A stretch of 64,000 nt of DNA from Bacillus piscicola (GTDB lineage: Bacteria; Bacillota; Bacilli; Bacillales; Marinococcaceae), in NCBI RefSeq assembly GCF_022458745.1, contig NZ_JAJJJF010000001.1, positions 434,001 to 498,000 on the forward strand. The letters run 5' to 3'. Under the pieces are notes generated by a model, which saw only the letters and a program-made list of their open reading frames with translations, had not been told where the DNA came from and ran no database searches. Shown piece by piece: positions 9,345-21,537 of this stretch (the stretch's first letter is position 1; each line of letters opens with the position of its first letter). Position numbers and translations under genes: made by a program.

Positions 9345-10532
9345 ATGAATAAACGATCTATGCATGATGTTGATTTTGCCGGAAAAACAGTATTTGTCCG
9401 GGTTGATTTTAATGTGCCGATGAGTGATAGGAAGGTTACAAATGACACTCGTATACGTGCGGCTCTGCCAACTATTGAATACTTAATGGAACAAGGAGCC
9501 AAAATAATTCTTGGCACTCACCTGGGACGGCCGAAAGGAAAAGTTGTAGAAGAGTTACGGCTCGGTCCGGTCGCGACAAGGTTAGAAGAACTTTTAAAGA
9601 AAAAGATAACAAAAGTAGATGAAGTGTTTGGTGAGCGGGTAAAGCAGGCGGTCTTACAACTTAATGAGGGGGATATCCTCCTTTTAGAAAACTTCCGCTT
9701 TGAACCCGGAGAAGAAAAGAATGATAAGGAATTGGCGAAGAGTATCGCTGATTTAGCCGATTATTACATAAACGACGCTTTTGGTGTTGCACATCGTGCT
9801 CATGCTTCCACCGAAGGCATCGCCCATTATCTGCCATCAGCAGCTGGTTTCCTGATTGAGAAAGAACTCAATGTCCTTGGAAAAGCATTATCAGATCCTG
9901 GACGCCCGTTTACAGCGATTATTGGCGGTGCAAAAGTGAAGGATAAGATAGAAGTAATTGATAACTTACTTGAGAAAGTGGATCATTTAATTATCGGGGG
10001 CGGCCTTGCATTTACTTTTGTGAAAGCGAAAGGCTATGAGATAGGTAACTCATTACTGGAAGAAGATAAATTAGAAACAGCTAAACGCTTTATGAAAAAG
10101 GCGGAAGAGAAAGGTGTCCAATTTCATATACCAGTGGACGCTGTTATTGCGGATTCCTTCAGCAGTGAGGCCAATACAAAAATAGTAGATATTAACAATA
10201 TCTTACCGGGGTGGCAAGCGCTAGATATCGGTCCTAAGACAATTGAAGAATATAATGACGTCATCCGTTCATCAAAACTTGTCATTTGGAATGGTCCAAT
10301 GGGTGTTTTTGAAATCCCGGCTTTTGCCAATGGCACGCGAGGTATTGGAGAAGCCCTGGCTGCGTCCACTGACACGTATTCGGTGATTGGGGGAGGAGAC
10401 TCGGCTGCAGCGGTAGAAGCGTTCGGATTGACAGAGAAAATGAGTCATATTTCGACAGGCGGCGGGGCTTCCCTGGAGTTCATGGAAGGGAAGGATCTTC
10501 CAGGCATCGCGGTACTGGATGATAAGGAATAA
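9345..10532 (+). CDS. pgk: Phosphoglycerate kinase
   Basis: The enzyme transfers phosphate from 1,3-bisphosphoglycerate to ADP, the first ATP-forming step of lower glycolysis. The 395-residue product has the N-terminal substrate site [10 protein letters not shown], the basic patch THLGRPKG, the hinge region [13 protein letters not shown] and the nucleotide-binding GGGDSAAA near the C-terminus. I chose ATG 9345 behind AAAGGGGGG; a TTG nine bases earlier in the same frame is less well placed. It is the second gene of the gap-pgk-tpiA-gpmI-eno set, with short spacers downstream that suggest co-transcription with tpiA, gpmI and eno. Confidence 0.97.
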   Translation: MNKRSMHDVDFAGKTVFVRVDFNVPMSDRKVTNDTRIRAALPTIEYLMEQGAKIILGTHLGRPKGKVVEELRLGPVATRLEELLKKKITKVDEVFGERVKQAVLQLNEGDILLLENFRFEPGEEKNDKELAKSIADLADYYINDAFGVAHRAHASTEGIAHYLPSAAGFLIEKELNVLGKALSDPGRPFTAIIGGAKVKDKIEVIDNLLEKVDHLIIGGGLAFTFVKAKGYEIGNSLLEEDKLETAKRFMKKAEEKGVQFHIPVDAVIADSFSSEANTKIVDINNILPGWQALDIGPKTIEEYNDVIRSSKLVIWNGPMGVFEIPAFANGTRGIGEALAASTDTYSVIGGGDSAAAVEAFGLTEKMSHISTGGGASLEFMEGKDLPGIAVLDDKE

Positions 10533-10561
10533 AGATTAGCAGGCAGAGGTGATTCTTAATT

Positions 10562-11315
10562 ATGAGAACTCCGATAGTGGCGGGGAACTGGAAAATGAAT
10601 AAGGTATACCGGGAAGCGGTTGCCTTTATAGAAGAAGTGAAAGGGAAGACGCCTTCGAAAGATGAAGTGGAGACGGTAATTTGTGCACCGGCTTTGTTTT
10701 TAAAGGGGATGAACGAAGCAGCGGAAGGCAGTGACATCCAGATAGGGGCACAAACAATGCATTTTGAAGACAGCGGGGCGTTCACCGGTGAGATCAGCCC
10801 ACTGGCACTTGCTGATGCAGGAGTTACATATACGATCATCGGCCACTCGGAGCGCCGGGAATTATTTAATGAAACCGATGATAGTGTCAATAGAAAGCTT
10901 CACGCGGCTTATTATCATAACATAATCCCAATCATGTGCTGCGGTGAAACATTAAAAGAGCGCGAACAGCATAAAACGGCCGAGGTAGTAAAAAAACAGG
11001 TGGAAGCAGGGGTTAAAGGTTTAGATAGAGAAAATGTGAAGCGACTTGTTATTGCTTATGAACCAATTTGGGCCATTGGAACAGGCCGTTCGTCTTCCGC
11101 TGGAGATGCGAATGAGACATGCGCCGTTATCCGCAATACAATAGCTGAGCTGTATGACGAGGAAACGGCACAAGCGTTGCGCATACAATATGGTGGCAGT
11201 GTAAAGCCTGACAATATTAAGAGCTTTATGGAACAAGAACATATTGACGGTGCCCTTGTAGGCGGTGCGAGTTTGGCCCCTGATTCTTTTCTTGACATGG
11301 CGAAGGAGGCTAAGT

Positions 11316-11323
<8 letters not shown>
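10562..11323 (+). CDS. tpiA: Triosephosphate isomerase
   Basis: The enzyme interconverts dihydroxyacetone phosphate and glyceraldehyde 3-phosphate. The 253-residue TIM barrel shows all the catalytic elements: Asn and Lys in VAGNWKMNK, His in IIGHSERR, Glu in [11 protein letters not shown], and the phosphate-gripping YGGSV and GGASL loops. Its last eight bases overlap the gpmI start, an arrangement typical of translational coupling. Confidence 0.98.
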
Positions 11324-14148
<2,825 letters not shown>

Positions 14149-14168
14149 TAAGCATCGTTCGGCAGTGC

Positions 14169-14198
14169 TTGCACGTTTGCCGTTCCTTATGGTAAATT
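14169..14198 (+). promoter_or_regulatory. Possible secG promoter
   Basis: TTGCAC and TAAATT are 18 bases apart, with the -10 ending 37 bases before the secG start. The -10 match is moderate, so secG may instead depend on read-through from eno. Confidence 0.4.
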
Positions 14199-14234
14199 AA
14201 CCATATGTGACAGGGACGTGGAGGTGTGTAAGGA

Positions 14235-14465
14235 TTGGAAACCTTGCTATATGTTTTACTAATTATCGTATCCGTTAGTTTGATTACAGTGGTTCTGCTC
14301 CAGGCCGGCCGCAGTGCAGGATTGTCAGGCGCGATTTCCGGCGGTGCGGAGCAGTTAATGGGGAAACAAAAAGCACGAGGCATAGAGGCGTTTCTTGTGC
14401 GGGCCACTGTGGTCTTGTCGGTTCTCTTTTTTCTCTTGACCATACTGCTTGCATATTTTTTATAA
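14235..14465 (+). CDS. secG: Preprotein translocase subunit SecG
   Basis: SecG is the small membrane subunit of the SecYEG channel. The 76-residue product has two hydrophobic segments, about residues 2-20 and 52-74, joined by a cytoplasmic loop with the family motif [20 protein letters not shown] and LMGKQKARG. It starts with TTG 14235, preceded by GGAGGTG at a spacing of about 10 bases. The order eno-secG-esterase-rnr-smpB-ssrA is the normal Bacillus arrangement. A strong terminator follows. Confidence 0.93.
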   Translation: METLLYVLLIIVSVSLITVVLLQAGRSAGLSGAISGGAEQLMGKQKARGIEAFLVRATVVLSVLFFLLTILLAYFL

Positions 14466-14482
14466 ACAAGCCTTTGGATAGA

Positions 14483-14516
14483 CAGCGGGATCACTCTTAT
14501 GATTCCGCTGTTTTTT
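14483..14516 (+). terminator. Terminator after secG
   Basis: An 11-bp stem (CAGCGGGATCA / TGATTCCGCTG, one G-U pair) with a 6-base loop is followed by six T. Confidence 0.9.
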
Positions 14517-14606
14517 CATTTATTTCTTGGTAATTAAAGGCTTTTCTAGTAGAAAATAGGGTATATTGAAGAGAGACTGCTACTATTAGATGGTGAAGGA
14601 AGAGAA

Positions 14607-15332
14607 ATGATGATTGGTTGTTTATGCCTTCATGGATTTACGGGGTCGCCGTGGGAGGTAGAACCTTTGGCGGAACGATTACGTTCCCAGTTCGGCTGGT
14701 TGGTTTATACTCCGGTCCTTCCTGGGCACGGCCCGCAGGAGAAATTAAAAGAAGCTAGTTACAAAGCATGGATATATAAAGCTGACTTGGCAGCACAGGA
14801 GTTATTTAAACGGTGTGAGAAAGTGTATGCAGTCGGATTTTCGATGGGGGGAATGCTTGCGGCGTATATCGCGGCCCGCTATCCTCTGGAAAGACTCGTT
14901 CTTTTAAGTGCGGCAGCGCAGTACATAGGAGTTGGGCAGTTAATGAAAGATGCGGCTGTGATGATCGAAAACGGAGTAAAAGGAAATATGAAAGATCACC
15001 CGTGGCACCCGATTTTTCAGGAAAAAATACAAACACCGCTTCAATCTGTAGCTGAGTTTAGAAAAGCCGTGAAAGCGGTCACTCCCTTTTTACAAGATGT
15101 TCGAATCCCCGTCTTTATCGGACAAGGGGCGAATGATGGATTAGTGCCTATAAGAAGTGCCTCTTATCTGTATGAAATGATAGGGGGCACAGCCAAACAG
15201 CTTTATTACTATGAACAATCGAAGCACTTTCTCTGTCATGGTGAGAACCAGAGCCAAGTGATAGAGGACGTTGTGAGATTTCTGGATTCAGCATTTCCTC
15301 CGTCTGAGATTGTATGGAAAAGCAATATTTAG
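14607..15332 (+). CDS. Alpha/beta hydrolase, carboxylesterase type
   Basis: This 241-residue protein has an alpha/beta-hydrolase fold: an oxyanion segment [16 protein letters not shown] at the start, the nucleophile elbow GFSMGG (Ser near residue 82), an acid candidate in GANDGLVPI and a His in SKHFLC. The family hydrolyses short acyl esters or monoglycerides. It resembles the next gene product in length and motif order but the two differ strongly in sequence, so they are distant paralogues rather than a recent duplication. There is no signal peptide, so it acts in the cytoplasm. ATG 14607 and ATG 14610 are equally possible starts. The natural substrate is unknown. Confidence 0.85.
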   Translation: MMIGCLCLHGFTGSPWEVEPLAERLRSQFGWLVYTPVLPGHGPQEKLKEASYKAWIYKADLAAQELFKRCEKVYAVGFSMGGMLAAYIAARYPLERLVLLSAAAQYIGVGQLMKDAAVMIENGVKGNMKDHPWHPIFQEKIQTPLQSVAEFRKAVKAVTPFLQDVRIPVFIGQGANDGLVPIRSASYLYEMIGGTAKQLYYYEQSKHFLCHGENQSQVIEDVVRFLDSAFPPSEIVWKSNI

Positions 15333-15361
15333 AACATATATATAGAAAGGAGTTTTTTTTG

Positions 15362-16114
15362 ATGAAAATTGTACCACCAAAACCTTTTACATTTAAAGAA
15401 GGGAAACGTGCTGTTCTATTGTTACATGCTTTTACGGGATCCTCTGCCGATGTCCGTATGCTCGGAAGATATTTACAAAAAAGAGGTTATACCTGTCATG
15501 CTCCCATTTATAAAGGACATGGAGTTCCGCCGGAAGAATTAATGAAAACGGGTCATCAAGATTGGTGGGAGGATGTAGAAGCAGCTTGGGAAAAGTTGAA
15601 GGATGAGGGCTATGAAGAGATTGCTGTAGCAGGCTTATCACTTGGCGGTGCACTCACACTAAAACTTGCCATCGAAAAAGACGTAAAGGGAATAATTCCA
15701 ATGTGTGCTCCTATGACAATCGAGAAAAATAAAGACCGCCTTTATCAAGGGGTCTTGGAATATGCGAAAGAGTACAAGCAGTTGCACGGCATGAACGAAG
15801 ACCAAGTAAAAAAAGAAATGGAGGAGTTTAAAAAGCTGCCGTTGGATACTCTTTATTCGATTAATGAGTTAATAGACGATCTCCATCAGCAGCTAAACAA
15901 AATTCAAGCACCAGCCCTTATCGTGCAAGGAGCATTAGATCAAATGGTCGAACCAGAAAGCGCTAAAATTATTCACAGAGAGATTTCTTCTACACAGAAG
16001 AAATTGAAATGGTACGAACATTCCCATCATGTTATTACGATGGATAAAGAAAAAGACCAGCTTCACGAAGACATCTACGAGTTTTTAGAAAGTCTCGACT
16101 GGGGAACAAAGTAA
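15362..16114 (+). CDS. est: Carboxylesterase (YvaK/Est-like)
   Basis: This 250-residue alpha/beta hydrolase closely follows the B. subtilis YvaK and Geobacillus Est30 pattern: [52 protein letters not shown] and the nucleophile motif GLSLGGAL (Ser near residue 93). The acid is in [10 protein letters not shown] and the catalytic His in SHHVIT. The family hydrolyses short-chain esters in the cytoplasm. The start ATG 15362 follows AGAAAGGAG. It sits just before rnr, as in B. subtilis, separated by 33 bases, so the two may be co-transcribed. Confidence 0.92.
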   Translation: MKIVPPKPFTFKEGKRAVLLLHAFTGSSADVRMLGRYLQKRGYTCHAPIYKGHGVPPEELMKTGHQDWWEDVEAAWEKLKDEGYEEIAVAGLSLGGALTLKLAIEKDVKGIIPMCAPMTIEKNKDRLYQGVLEYAKEYKQLHGMNEDQVKKEMEEFKKLPLDTLYSINELIDDLHQQLNKIQAPALIVQGALDQMVEPESAKIIHREISSTQKKLKWYEHSHHVITMDKEKDQLHEDIYEFLESLDWGTK

Positions 16115-16147
16115 ATAAGAAACACTTATTGTAAAGGAGATGAACAA

Positions 16148-18451
16148 GTGGAACAGGAGCATAAAGACCAATTACTGACTTATATGAAAGAAGAAGCTTC
16201 GAAGCCGATGACCGTCGAAGAGATTCAAAACGAGCTGGAAGCTCACAGTGCGGATGAGACAAAAGCCCTAATGAAAACACTGAATGAATTGGAAGAAACA
16301 GGGGATATTGTTCGAACACGCAGCAATCGCTACGGTGTGCCTGAAAAAATGAATTTAGTAAAAGGCACCGTACAAATGCATCAACGAGGTTTCGCTTTTA
16401 TTTTGCCGGAAAATAAAGGGGAAGATGATGTGTTTGTACCGGCAAATGATATCAATGGTGCCATGAACCGTGATACCGTCCTCGTACGTGTGCAGCGAAA
16501 AGCTTCCGGAACGAAGCCTGAAGGCACGGTAATCCGTATTCTAGAGCGAGGGACGACAAAGATAGTCGGTACGTATGTGGATCACCGTTCGTATGGCTTA
16601 GTGGAGGCGGATGACAAGCATATTACAAATGACATTTTTATCCCACAGGACGCTGAAAATGGCGCGGTGGACGGGCATAAAGTTGTCGTTGAACTGACAA
16701 AGTACCCTGAAGGACGTTTTAGTGCGGAAGGGAAAGTCGTGAATATACTCGGCCATAAAAATGATCCGGGTGTCGATATTCTCTCCATTATCCATAAACA
16801 TGGACTCCCTGGAGACTTTCCAGATGACGTCATCGACCATGCGCACTCCACTTCGGAAAAGATCACGCCAGAAGAGTTGAAAGGGCGCCGTGATCTACGG
16901 GAAGAGACGATTGTCACCATTGACGGGGCTGACGCGAAAGATTTGGATGACGCTATTCAAGTAAAAAAGCTGGACAATGGCAACTACCTGCTCGGTGTTC
17001 ATATTGCAGATGTCAGTTATTATGTCGAGGAGAACTCCCCGATTGATAAAGAGGCGTTTGAAAGGGGAACAAGTGCTTACTTGGTAGACCGGGTCATCCC
17101 AATGATCCCACATCGTTTATCGAATGGCATTTGCAGTTTAAACCCCAAAGTGGACCGCTTAACGATTTCCTGTGAAATGGAGATTAACGACAAAGGCAAT
17201 GTCGTCAATCACGACATCTTTGAGAGCGTTATTCGGTCAACCGAACGAATGACATATAAAGATGTTCGTTTAATTTTAGAAGAAAAAGACGAAGAAGTTC
17301 GGGAAAAATATAAAAATCTTGTTCCGTTATTCGAAAGAATGGAAGAGTTGGCGGCAATTTTACGAAAGAAACGCTTCGGCCGTGGGGCGATTGATTTTGA
17401 ATTTAAGGAAGCAAAGGTGAAAGTAGACGAAGAGGGTAAGCCTGTTGATGTGGTGTTGCTGGATCGTTCCGTGGCAGAACGGTTGATCGAAGAATTTATG
17501 CTTGCTGCTAACGAAACAGTAGCCGAGCATTTTCATTGGCTTAAGCTTCCGTTCGTTTACCGCATCCACGATGACCCGGACCCAGATAAATTAAACCGTT
17601 TCTTGGAGTTCGTTACGACGTTTGGATATGTCATAAAGGGCGGTGCAAACACGATTCATGCCAGTGCCCTGCAAAAAGTGCTGGATGAGGTAAAAGGGGA
17701 GCCGGAAGAGGCCGTAATAAATACTGTACTTCTCCGTTCGATGCAGCAAGCAAAATATGATCCGGAAAACATCGGGCATTTCGGTCTTGCCTCCGAGTTC
17801 TATACCCATTTTACTTCTCCAATCCGTCGCTATCCGGACTTAATCGTCCATCGGCTTATAAGAGAGTATTTATTTAAAAAGAAAATGGATAGTAAAAGTC
17901 GTGCGGCTTGGAAAGAGAAATTACCTGACATTACCCGTCAATCTTCAGAAAGAGAGCGCAGAGCTGTCGATGCTGAGCGAGATGTGGATGACTTGAAGAA
18001 AGCACAGTACATGGAAGACAAAGTTGGCGAAGAATTCACTGGTTTTATTAGCGGTGCCACGAATTTCGGCCTCTTTGTGGAACTTGAGAACACGATTGAA
18101 GGCATGGTCCACGTTAGTTATTTAACGGACGATTACTATCATTTCGATGAGCGAGCCTATGCTTTAATCGGAGAGCGTACCGGGAACATATTCCGAATCG
18201 GGGATGAAATAGAGGTGCGGCTCATTAATGTCAATGTCGAAGAGGCAGACATTGATTTTGAAATCGTCGGCATGAAAGGAACGAAAAACCGCCGTAAAAA
18301 AGAGCGGCCAACTGTTATTGAAGGGGAAAAGCGCCCAAACAGTCAATCAGGACAAGCAAAAGCAAAAAAGGGCCGCCAAAAAGGAAAAAACAAGCCAACG
18401 AAGAATAAGCCATTTTATGAGAACGTCCCGAAGAAAAAAGGAAGAAAATAA
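16148..18451 (+). CDS. rnr: Ribonuclease R
   Basis: This 3'-to-5' exoribonuclease degrades structured RNA and cooperates with tmRNA-SmpB in decay of stalled messages. The 767-residue product has an N-terminal winged-helix part ([13 protein letters not shown]), cold-shock domains ([16 protein letters not shown]), the catalytic RNB domain with metal-binding aspartates in [12 protein letters not shown] near residue 260, and an S1 domain ([18 protein letters not shown]) near 630. The lysine-rich tail after residue 710 is typical of RNase R. GTG 16148 follows AAAGGAGATG. It is adjacent to smpB and ssrA, its functional partners. Confidence 0.97.
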   Translation: MEQEHKDQLLTYMKEEASKPMTVEEIQNELEAHSADETKALMKTLNELEETGDIVRTRSNRYGVPEKMNLVKGTVQMHQRGFAFILPENKGEDDVFVPANDINGAMNRDTVLVRVQRKASGTKPEGTVIRILERGTTKIVGTYVDHRSYGLVEADDKHITNDIFIPQDAENGAVDGHKVVVELTKYPEGRFSAEGKVVNILGHKNDPGVDILSIIHKHGLPGDFPDDVIDHAHSTSEKITPEELKGRRDLREETIVTIDGADAKDLDDAIQVKKLDNGNYLLGVHIADVSYYVEENSPIDKEAFERGTSAYLVDRVIPMIPHRLSNGICSLNPKVDRLTISCEMEINDKGNVVNHDIFESVIRSTERMTYKDVRLILEEKDEEVREKYKNLVPLFERMEELAAILRKKRFGRGAIDFEFKEAKVKVDEEGKPVDVVLLDRSVAERLIEEFMLAANETVAEHFHWLKLPFVYRIHDDPDPDKLNRFLEFVTTFGYVIKGGANTIHASALQKVLDEVKGEPEEAVINTVLLRSMQQAKYDPENIGHFGLASEFYTHFTSPIRRYPDLIVHRLIREYLFKKKMDSKSRAAWKEKLPDITRQSSERERRAVDAERDVDDLKKAQYMEDKVGEEFTGFISGATNFGLFVELENTIEGMVHVSYLTDDYYHFDERAYALIGERTGNIFRIGDEIEVRLINVNVEEADIDFEIVGMKGTKNRRKKERPTVIEGEKRPNSQSGQAKAKKGRQKGKNKPTKNKPFYENVPKKKGRK

Positions 18452-18462
18452 TTGGTTTTAAG

Positions 18463-18498
18463 AAGGGGAGACTGCAAGTTACAGCAGGACTCCCTTTT
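18463..18498 (+). terminator. Terminator after rnr
   Basis: AAGGGGAG pairs with CTCCCTT, with an inner TGC/GCA pair set, followed by a TTTT tract. The stem is imperfect. Confidence 0.6.
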
Positions 18499-18513
18499 AG
18501 AGCGTGCTCTTCA

Positions 18514-18543
18514 TTGACGTTTTTTCTGCATGTTTGCTAGTAT
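18514..18543 (+). promoter_or_regulatory. smpB promoter
   Basis: TTGACG and TAGTAT are 18 bases apart, ending 64 bases before the smpB GTG. The position after the rnr terminator supports it. Confidence 0.5.
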
Positions 18544-18607
18544 GAATAAAGAATAGTGCCGTATGAAGAGAACAGGGGTCTCGACGGAAAGAAAGGGAAG
18601 AGGAAGA

Positions 18608-19081
<474 letters not shown>

Positions 19082-19102
19082 CGCGCATAGACACTTTTCT
19101 CG

Positions 19103-19879
19103 TTAGGGGGATGTCTTTTTTTCTTGCGTGAGATCTTCTTCTCTAATGACAGCGGGCGCGGGAAGCTCCCCTTCCCCTGCACTGTAAAATTCCGGAACTT
19201 TACCAGGAATAAACAGCATTCCAACAGGTACAGTCGTCACAACCTTACTAGTATCTGTCGCAAAGGGAATAATTACTTCTACGTCGACTTCTAAATCCAG
19301 AGATACTCGGACCCACGTATTGTTAATGCCTTTTTCTGCTATTTCTTCATTCAATTCCACATCTACATCACCAATAGCAGTCAGCTCAATAGGTATTAAA
19401 GGACCAATTTGAGCAAGAAGTGCATTATTAGTTGCTCTGCCTAAGGGGATAGCGTAAATGGCACCTTCGTCTCCGCTTGTAGAATGTGCAATAATCCCCG
19501 AACTTTCCTCTGGAACCAGTCCGCGCTCCATTTTCGCTAAGTAATGCTGTGCTTCTGTCACTGCGTTCGTGACAACGGTATTATATACTGTCCCGTTAAA
19601 GCCGATAGAGGTTATTTCTCCGCGTTCATCTTTTTCTATCTCAATCAGTTCGTTCATATCAACATCCTGTACCGTTCGTGATACAGCGTGGTTAATGGCA
19701 GATGTGGCAATCTTTTGTGTTTCCATTGTCGCTATATTGAGCAGAGTTTCAGCTATTTGTTGGTTCACAAGCCAAATGCCTTGCGCAGTTAACAGCAGAA
19801 AGATAAAAGTAGAAATAATAAAGGCCTTCTTAAAAGACAACGGTCGATTACTGGGGACGCGAAATCCACGTTTTCTCAC
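19103..19879 (-). CDS. YunB-like sporulation protein (first copy)
   Basis: This 258-residue protein has one N-terminal membrane segment (about residues 18-38, FIISTFIFLLLTAQGIWLV) and a long extracytoplasmic domain. It shares with the YunB homologue at 53193 the strings ATNNALLAQ, SAIGDV/TAIGDV, GINNT, VIPFATDT and VPEFY.AG.GE.PAPA, so the two are paralogues. In B. subtilis YunB is made under sigma-E and is needed for normal spore formation; its biochemical role is unknown. It starts with GTG 19879 after AGGGAGGATG. A sigma-E-like promoter lies upstream. The gene interrupts the smpB-ssrA pair. Its product lacks the region of residues around 125-140 in the second copy. Confidence 0.88.
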   Translation of the reverse strand: MRKRGFRVPSNRPLSFKKAFIISTFIFLLLTAQGIWLVNQQIAETLLNIATMETQKIATSAINHAVSRTVQDVDMNELIEIEKDERGEITSIGFNGTVYNTVVTNAVTEAQHYLAKMERGLVPEESSGIIAHSTSGDEGAIYAIPLGRATNNALLAQIGPLIPIELTAIGDVDVELNEEIAEKGINNTWVRVSLDLEVDVEVIIPFATDTSKVVTTVPVGMLFIPGKVPEFYSAGEGELPAPAVIREEDLTQEKKTSP

Positions 19880-19900
19880 TAGGCATCCTCCCTATGCTTC

Positions 19901-19929
19901 AATGTATGTGAACGAGGAAGCATCTATTC
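19901..19929 (-). promoter_or_regulatory. Candidate sigma-E promoter of the yunB paralogue
   Basis: On the minus strand, GAATAGA and CATACATT are separated by 14 bases. These match the sigma-E consensus (-35 KMATATT, -10 CATACAMT) at 5 of 7 and 7 of 8 positions. The -10 lies 22 bases before the start codon. Expression in the mother cell is inferred. Confidence 0.45.
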
Positions 19930-19942
19930 TCGGGAGATGTTC

Positions 19943-19970
19943 TTGCATTTTAATACGGATGTGTTATACT
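19943..19970 (+). promoter_or_regulatory. ssrA promoter
   Basis: TTGCAT and TATACT are 16 bases apart, with an extended -10 (TGTTATACT). The -10 ends 20 bases before the predicted mature 5' end of tmRNA. Confidence 0.8.
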
Positions 19971-19990
19971 AAGTATCCAACTTCATAAAC

Positions 19991-20354
19991 GGGGACGACA
20001 CGGCTTCGACAGGGATAGGTCGAGCTTAAGCCGCGAGCCGAGCTAGGCAGTCTCGAAAAAGGCCTACGCCAATAATAACTGGCAAATCAGAACAAAACCT
20101 CGCAGTAGCTGCGTAAGTAGTTAATTGCGGATCCCACTCTCCATCGCCCATGTGGAGTGACCGGGGTCTCACTAATTAGTGGGCTACGCTGTACGGACGC
20201 CGTCTGAGGCCGGCAGAAGAGACGAACCAGACTAGCCTTGCAGCAGCCTGTCACTAGGCGAATGCAACGGTGAATGATAATATAGTGACTACGCTCGTAG
20301 AAGCTTAAGTGCCGATATCTCTGGACGTGGGTTCGATTCCCACCGTCTCCACCA
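19991..20354 (+). ncRNA. ssrA: Transfer-messenger RNA (tmRNA)
   Basis: The 364-base RNA begins GGGGACGACACGGCTTCGAC and ends with a tRNA-like GGTTCGATTCCCACCGTCTC followed by ACCA; the two ends pair to form the alanine acceptor stem (GGGGACG with CGTCTCC), and the T arm is recognisable. The tag reading frame runs from GGC at 20081 to the TAA at 20114-20116 and gives GKSEQNLAVAA, preceded by the alanine carried by tmRNA. The tag ends in AVAA, a standard ClpXP/ClpAP-type degradation signal, and starts with GK as in other Bacilli. It rescues stalled ribosomes together with SmpB. Confidence 0.97.
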
Positions 20355-20364
20355 TACATAACAG

Positions 20365-20397
20365 CGGATCGCCGAATAATGGCAGTTCCGTTTTTTT
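20365..20397 (+). terminator. Terminator after tmRNA
   Basis: CGGA and GCC pair with GGC and TCCG around a GAATAAT loop, with small internal mismatches, and are followed by seven T. Confidence 0.75.
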
Positions 20398-20475
20398 GTT
20401 TTTTCAAGACTTCAACAGGATATGGATGTCGTGTGGAGATGACAGGAATGCTATATATAGGAAGGTGAATTTATA

Positions 20476-20802
20476 ATGAAAAAAGTTCATTCACTGCCAG
20501 AGGTGGAACGATTTCTCCTGGAGAAAGGGTTACGCTTCCTTTATGTTACGAATAACAGTTGAAGTGTAGGTCGCGATTTACTTCCTCAGGTGGAGGAGGT
20601 TCTAAAACAATTTCCTCATATTCAGATGGCAGCAGTAAGTCTGGAAGAAGTGAAGGAAATAGCTGGCTATCTATCCGTGTTCACGGCACCTGTACTTATT
20701 TTGTTCGCGGATGGAAGGGAAATGCACCGAACGGCACGATTTGTTCATCTGAAGACATTTCGTGATCAGATCAAAAAGTTATACGAAACCTATGGATATT
20801 AG
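20476..20802 (+). pseudogene. Thioredoxin-like gene with in-frame UGA at the active site (pseudogene or candidate selenoprotein)
   Basis: The frame starts at ATG 20476 behind GGAAGGTGA and ends at TAG 20802, 109 codons in all, with a single internal TGA at codon 29 (20560-20562). The flanking protein reads FLYVTNNS, then UGA, then SVGRDLLPQVEEVLKQF, and continues AGYLSVFTAPVLILFADGRE, a clear thioredoxin-like fold with its cis-Pro loop TAP. In related Bacillus proteins the same place reads as a CSVC-type active site followed by a leucine-leucine-proline, so UGA stands where the first Cys belongs, and the second Cys is replaced by Gly (GGT). Apart from the UGA nothing is damaged. A recent nonsense mutation is the simpler explanation; selenocysteine insertion is the alternative. 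An in-frame GTG 20590 could start a truncated product. Confidence 0.6.
20580..20600 (+). other. Hairpin 3' of the in-frame UGA (SECIS-like spacing)
   Basis: ACTTCCTC pairs with GAGGAGGT (8 bp, one G-U) around the loop AGGTG. The loop begins 25 bases after the UGA and has G in its first two positions, as loosely required for bacterial SECIS elements. The right arm is also Shine-Dalgarno-like, so the structure may be fortuitous. Confidence 0.3.
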
Positions 20803-20885
20803 CACTACCATTGTTTTTGCTATAAACAGAATAATTAAGCCCCCTTCAGAAAAAAATAATAACAACTGGAAAAGGAGGGGAGCTT

Positions 20886-21071
20886 ATGGCCACAGACAAA
20901 GGCGAAAATCAAAAAAGACTTAATAGACAAGGTACAACTATTACTCATGAACAGGCAACCGATGCGTTTATGGAAGGTACAGTAGATGAAAAAGTCGCGG
21001 ATCAACAAGAGCCAGACGGATACATGACACATGATGGGAAGAGATTATTACGAAAGAATGAGGAAAGGTAA
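20886..21071 (+). CDS. Small acidic protein (possible YozQ/DUF4025 type)
   Basis: This encodes a 61-residue, highly charged protein without membrane segments or cysteines. The strong ribosome binding site AAAAGGAGGGG supports translation from ATG 20886. The segment TITHEQATDAFMEGTVDEK recalls the YozQ/DUF4025 group of small Bacillus proteins of unknown function, but this is a weak recollection. It is followed 18 bases later by a SASP gene, so it may be expressed late in sporulation with it. It could also be an unrelated lineage-specific protein. Confidence 0.6.
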   Translation: MATDKGENQKRLNRQGTTITHEQATDAFMEGTVDEKVADQQEPDGYMTHDGKRLLRKNEER

Positions 21072-21089
21072 AGCAAGAGGGGGAGAAGC

Positions 21090-21347
21090 ATGACGGGTAC
21101 TAACAACAATAAAATACTTGTCCCAGAAGCAAGAGAAGAATTAAATAAGCTAAAAGCACAAGTGACCAACACAGACAACCCAGACAATGCCAAGTATGAG
21201 ACAGCCCAGGAGGAAGGCATCCCTTTTTCTAAAGGATACAATGGTGATATGAAAGCGAAAGATGCCGGGAAAATCGGCGGAAACATCGGCGGCAGCATGG
21301 TCCGGGAGCTTGTGAAAATGGCAGAAAAACAATTAGATAATAAATAA
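21090..21347 (+). CDS. Alpha/beta-type small acid-soluble spore protein
   Basis: This 85-residue protein fits the alpha/beta SASP family, which coats spore DNA and protects it from UV and heat. The segment KYETAQEEGI corresponds to the cleavage site of the germination protease, and the C-terminal GKIGGNIGGSMVRELVKMAE corresponds to the second conserved DNA-binding stretch. The N-terminus NKILVPEAREELNKLK is also typical. The middle part is more divergent than in major SASPs, so it is probably a minor one. A sigma-G promoter would be expected but I could not place one with confidence. Confidence 0.85.
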   Translation: MTGTNNNKILVPEAREELNKLKAQVTNTDNPDNAKYETAQEEGIPFSKGYNGDMKAKDAGKIGGNIGGSMVRELVKMAEKQLDNK

Positions 21348-21382
21348 AAAAAGTAAAGTATTTAAGGGAGGAAAAGTACGAT

Positions 21383-21529
21383 ATGATGGAAAATCAATCG
21401 CTGCCTTTTGAGCAGTACACAACAGCAAACTTGAATCCTGATATTTTGGAGAAGATCACTACCTTAGAAAAAGAGCTGCAAAGCGATTCGAATCAGGATA
21501 TTATTCTAATTGCCTATGAAGAAAAATAA
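21383..21529 (+). CDS. Small protein of 48 residues, unknown function
   Basis: The frame begins ATG ATG at 21383 and encodes an acidic 48-residue protein (MMENQSLPFEQY through IILIAYEEK). GGGAGG precedes it at about 11 bases, and a strong terminator starts nine bases after the stop, which together make a real gene likely. The central part (LNPDILEKITTLEKELQS) is predicted helical. I do not recognise a family. It follows the SASP gene and may share its transcript. Confidence 0.6.
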   Translation: MMENQSLPFEQYTTANLNPDILEKITTLEKELQSDSNQDIILIAYEEK

Positions 21530-21537
21530 CAAAGGGA

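Noticed and set aside
10480-10890. Minus-strand ORF across the pgk-tpiA junction
   Set aside because: Antisense shadow of two enzymes with complete catalytic motifs; no start signal.
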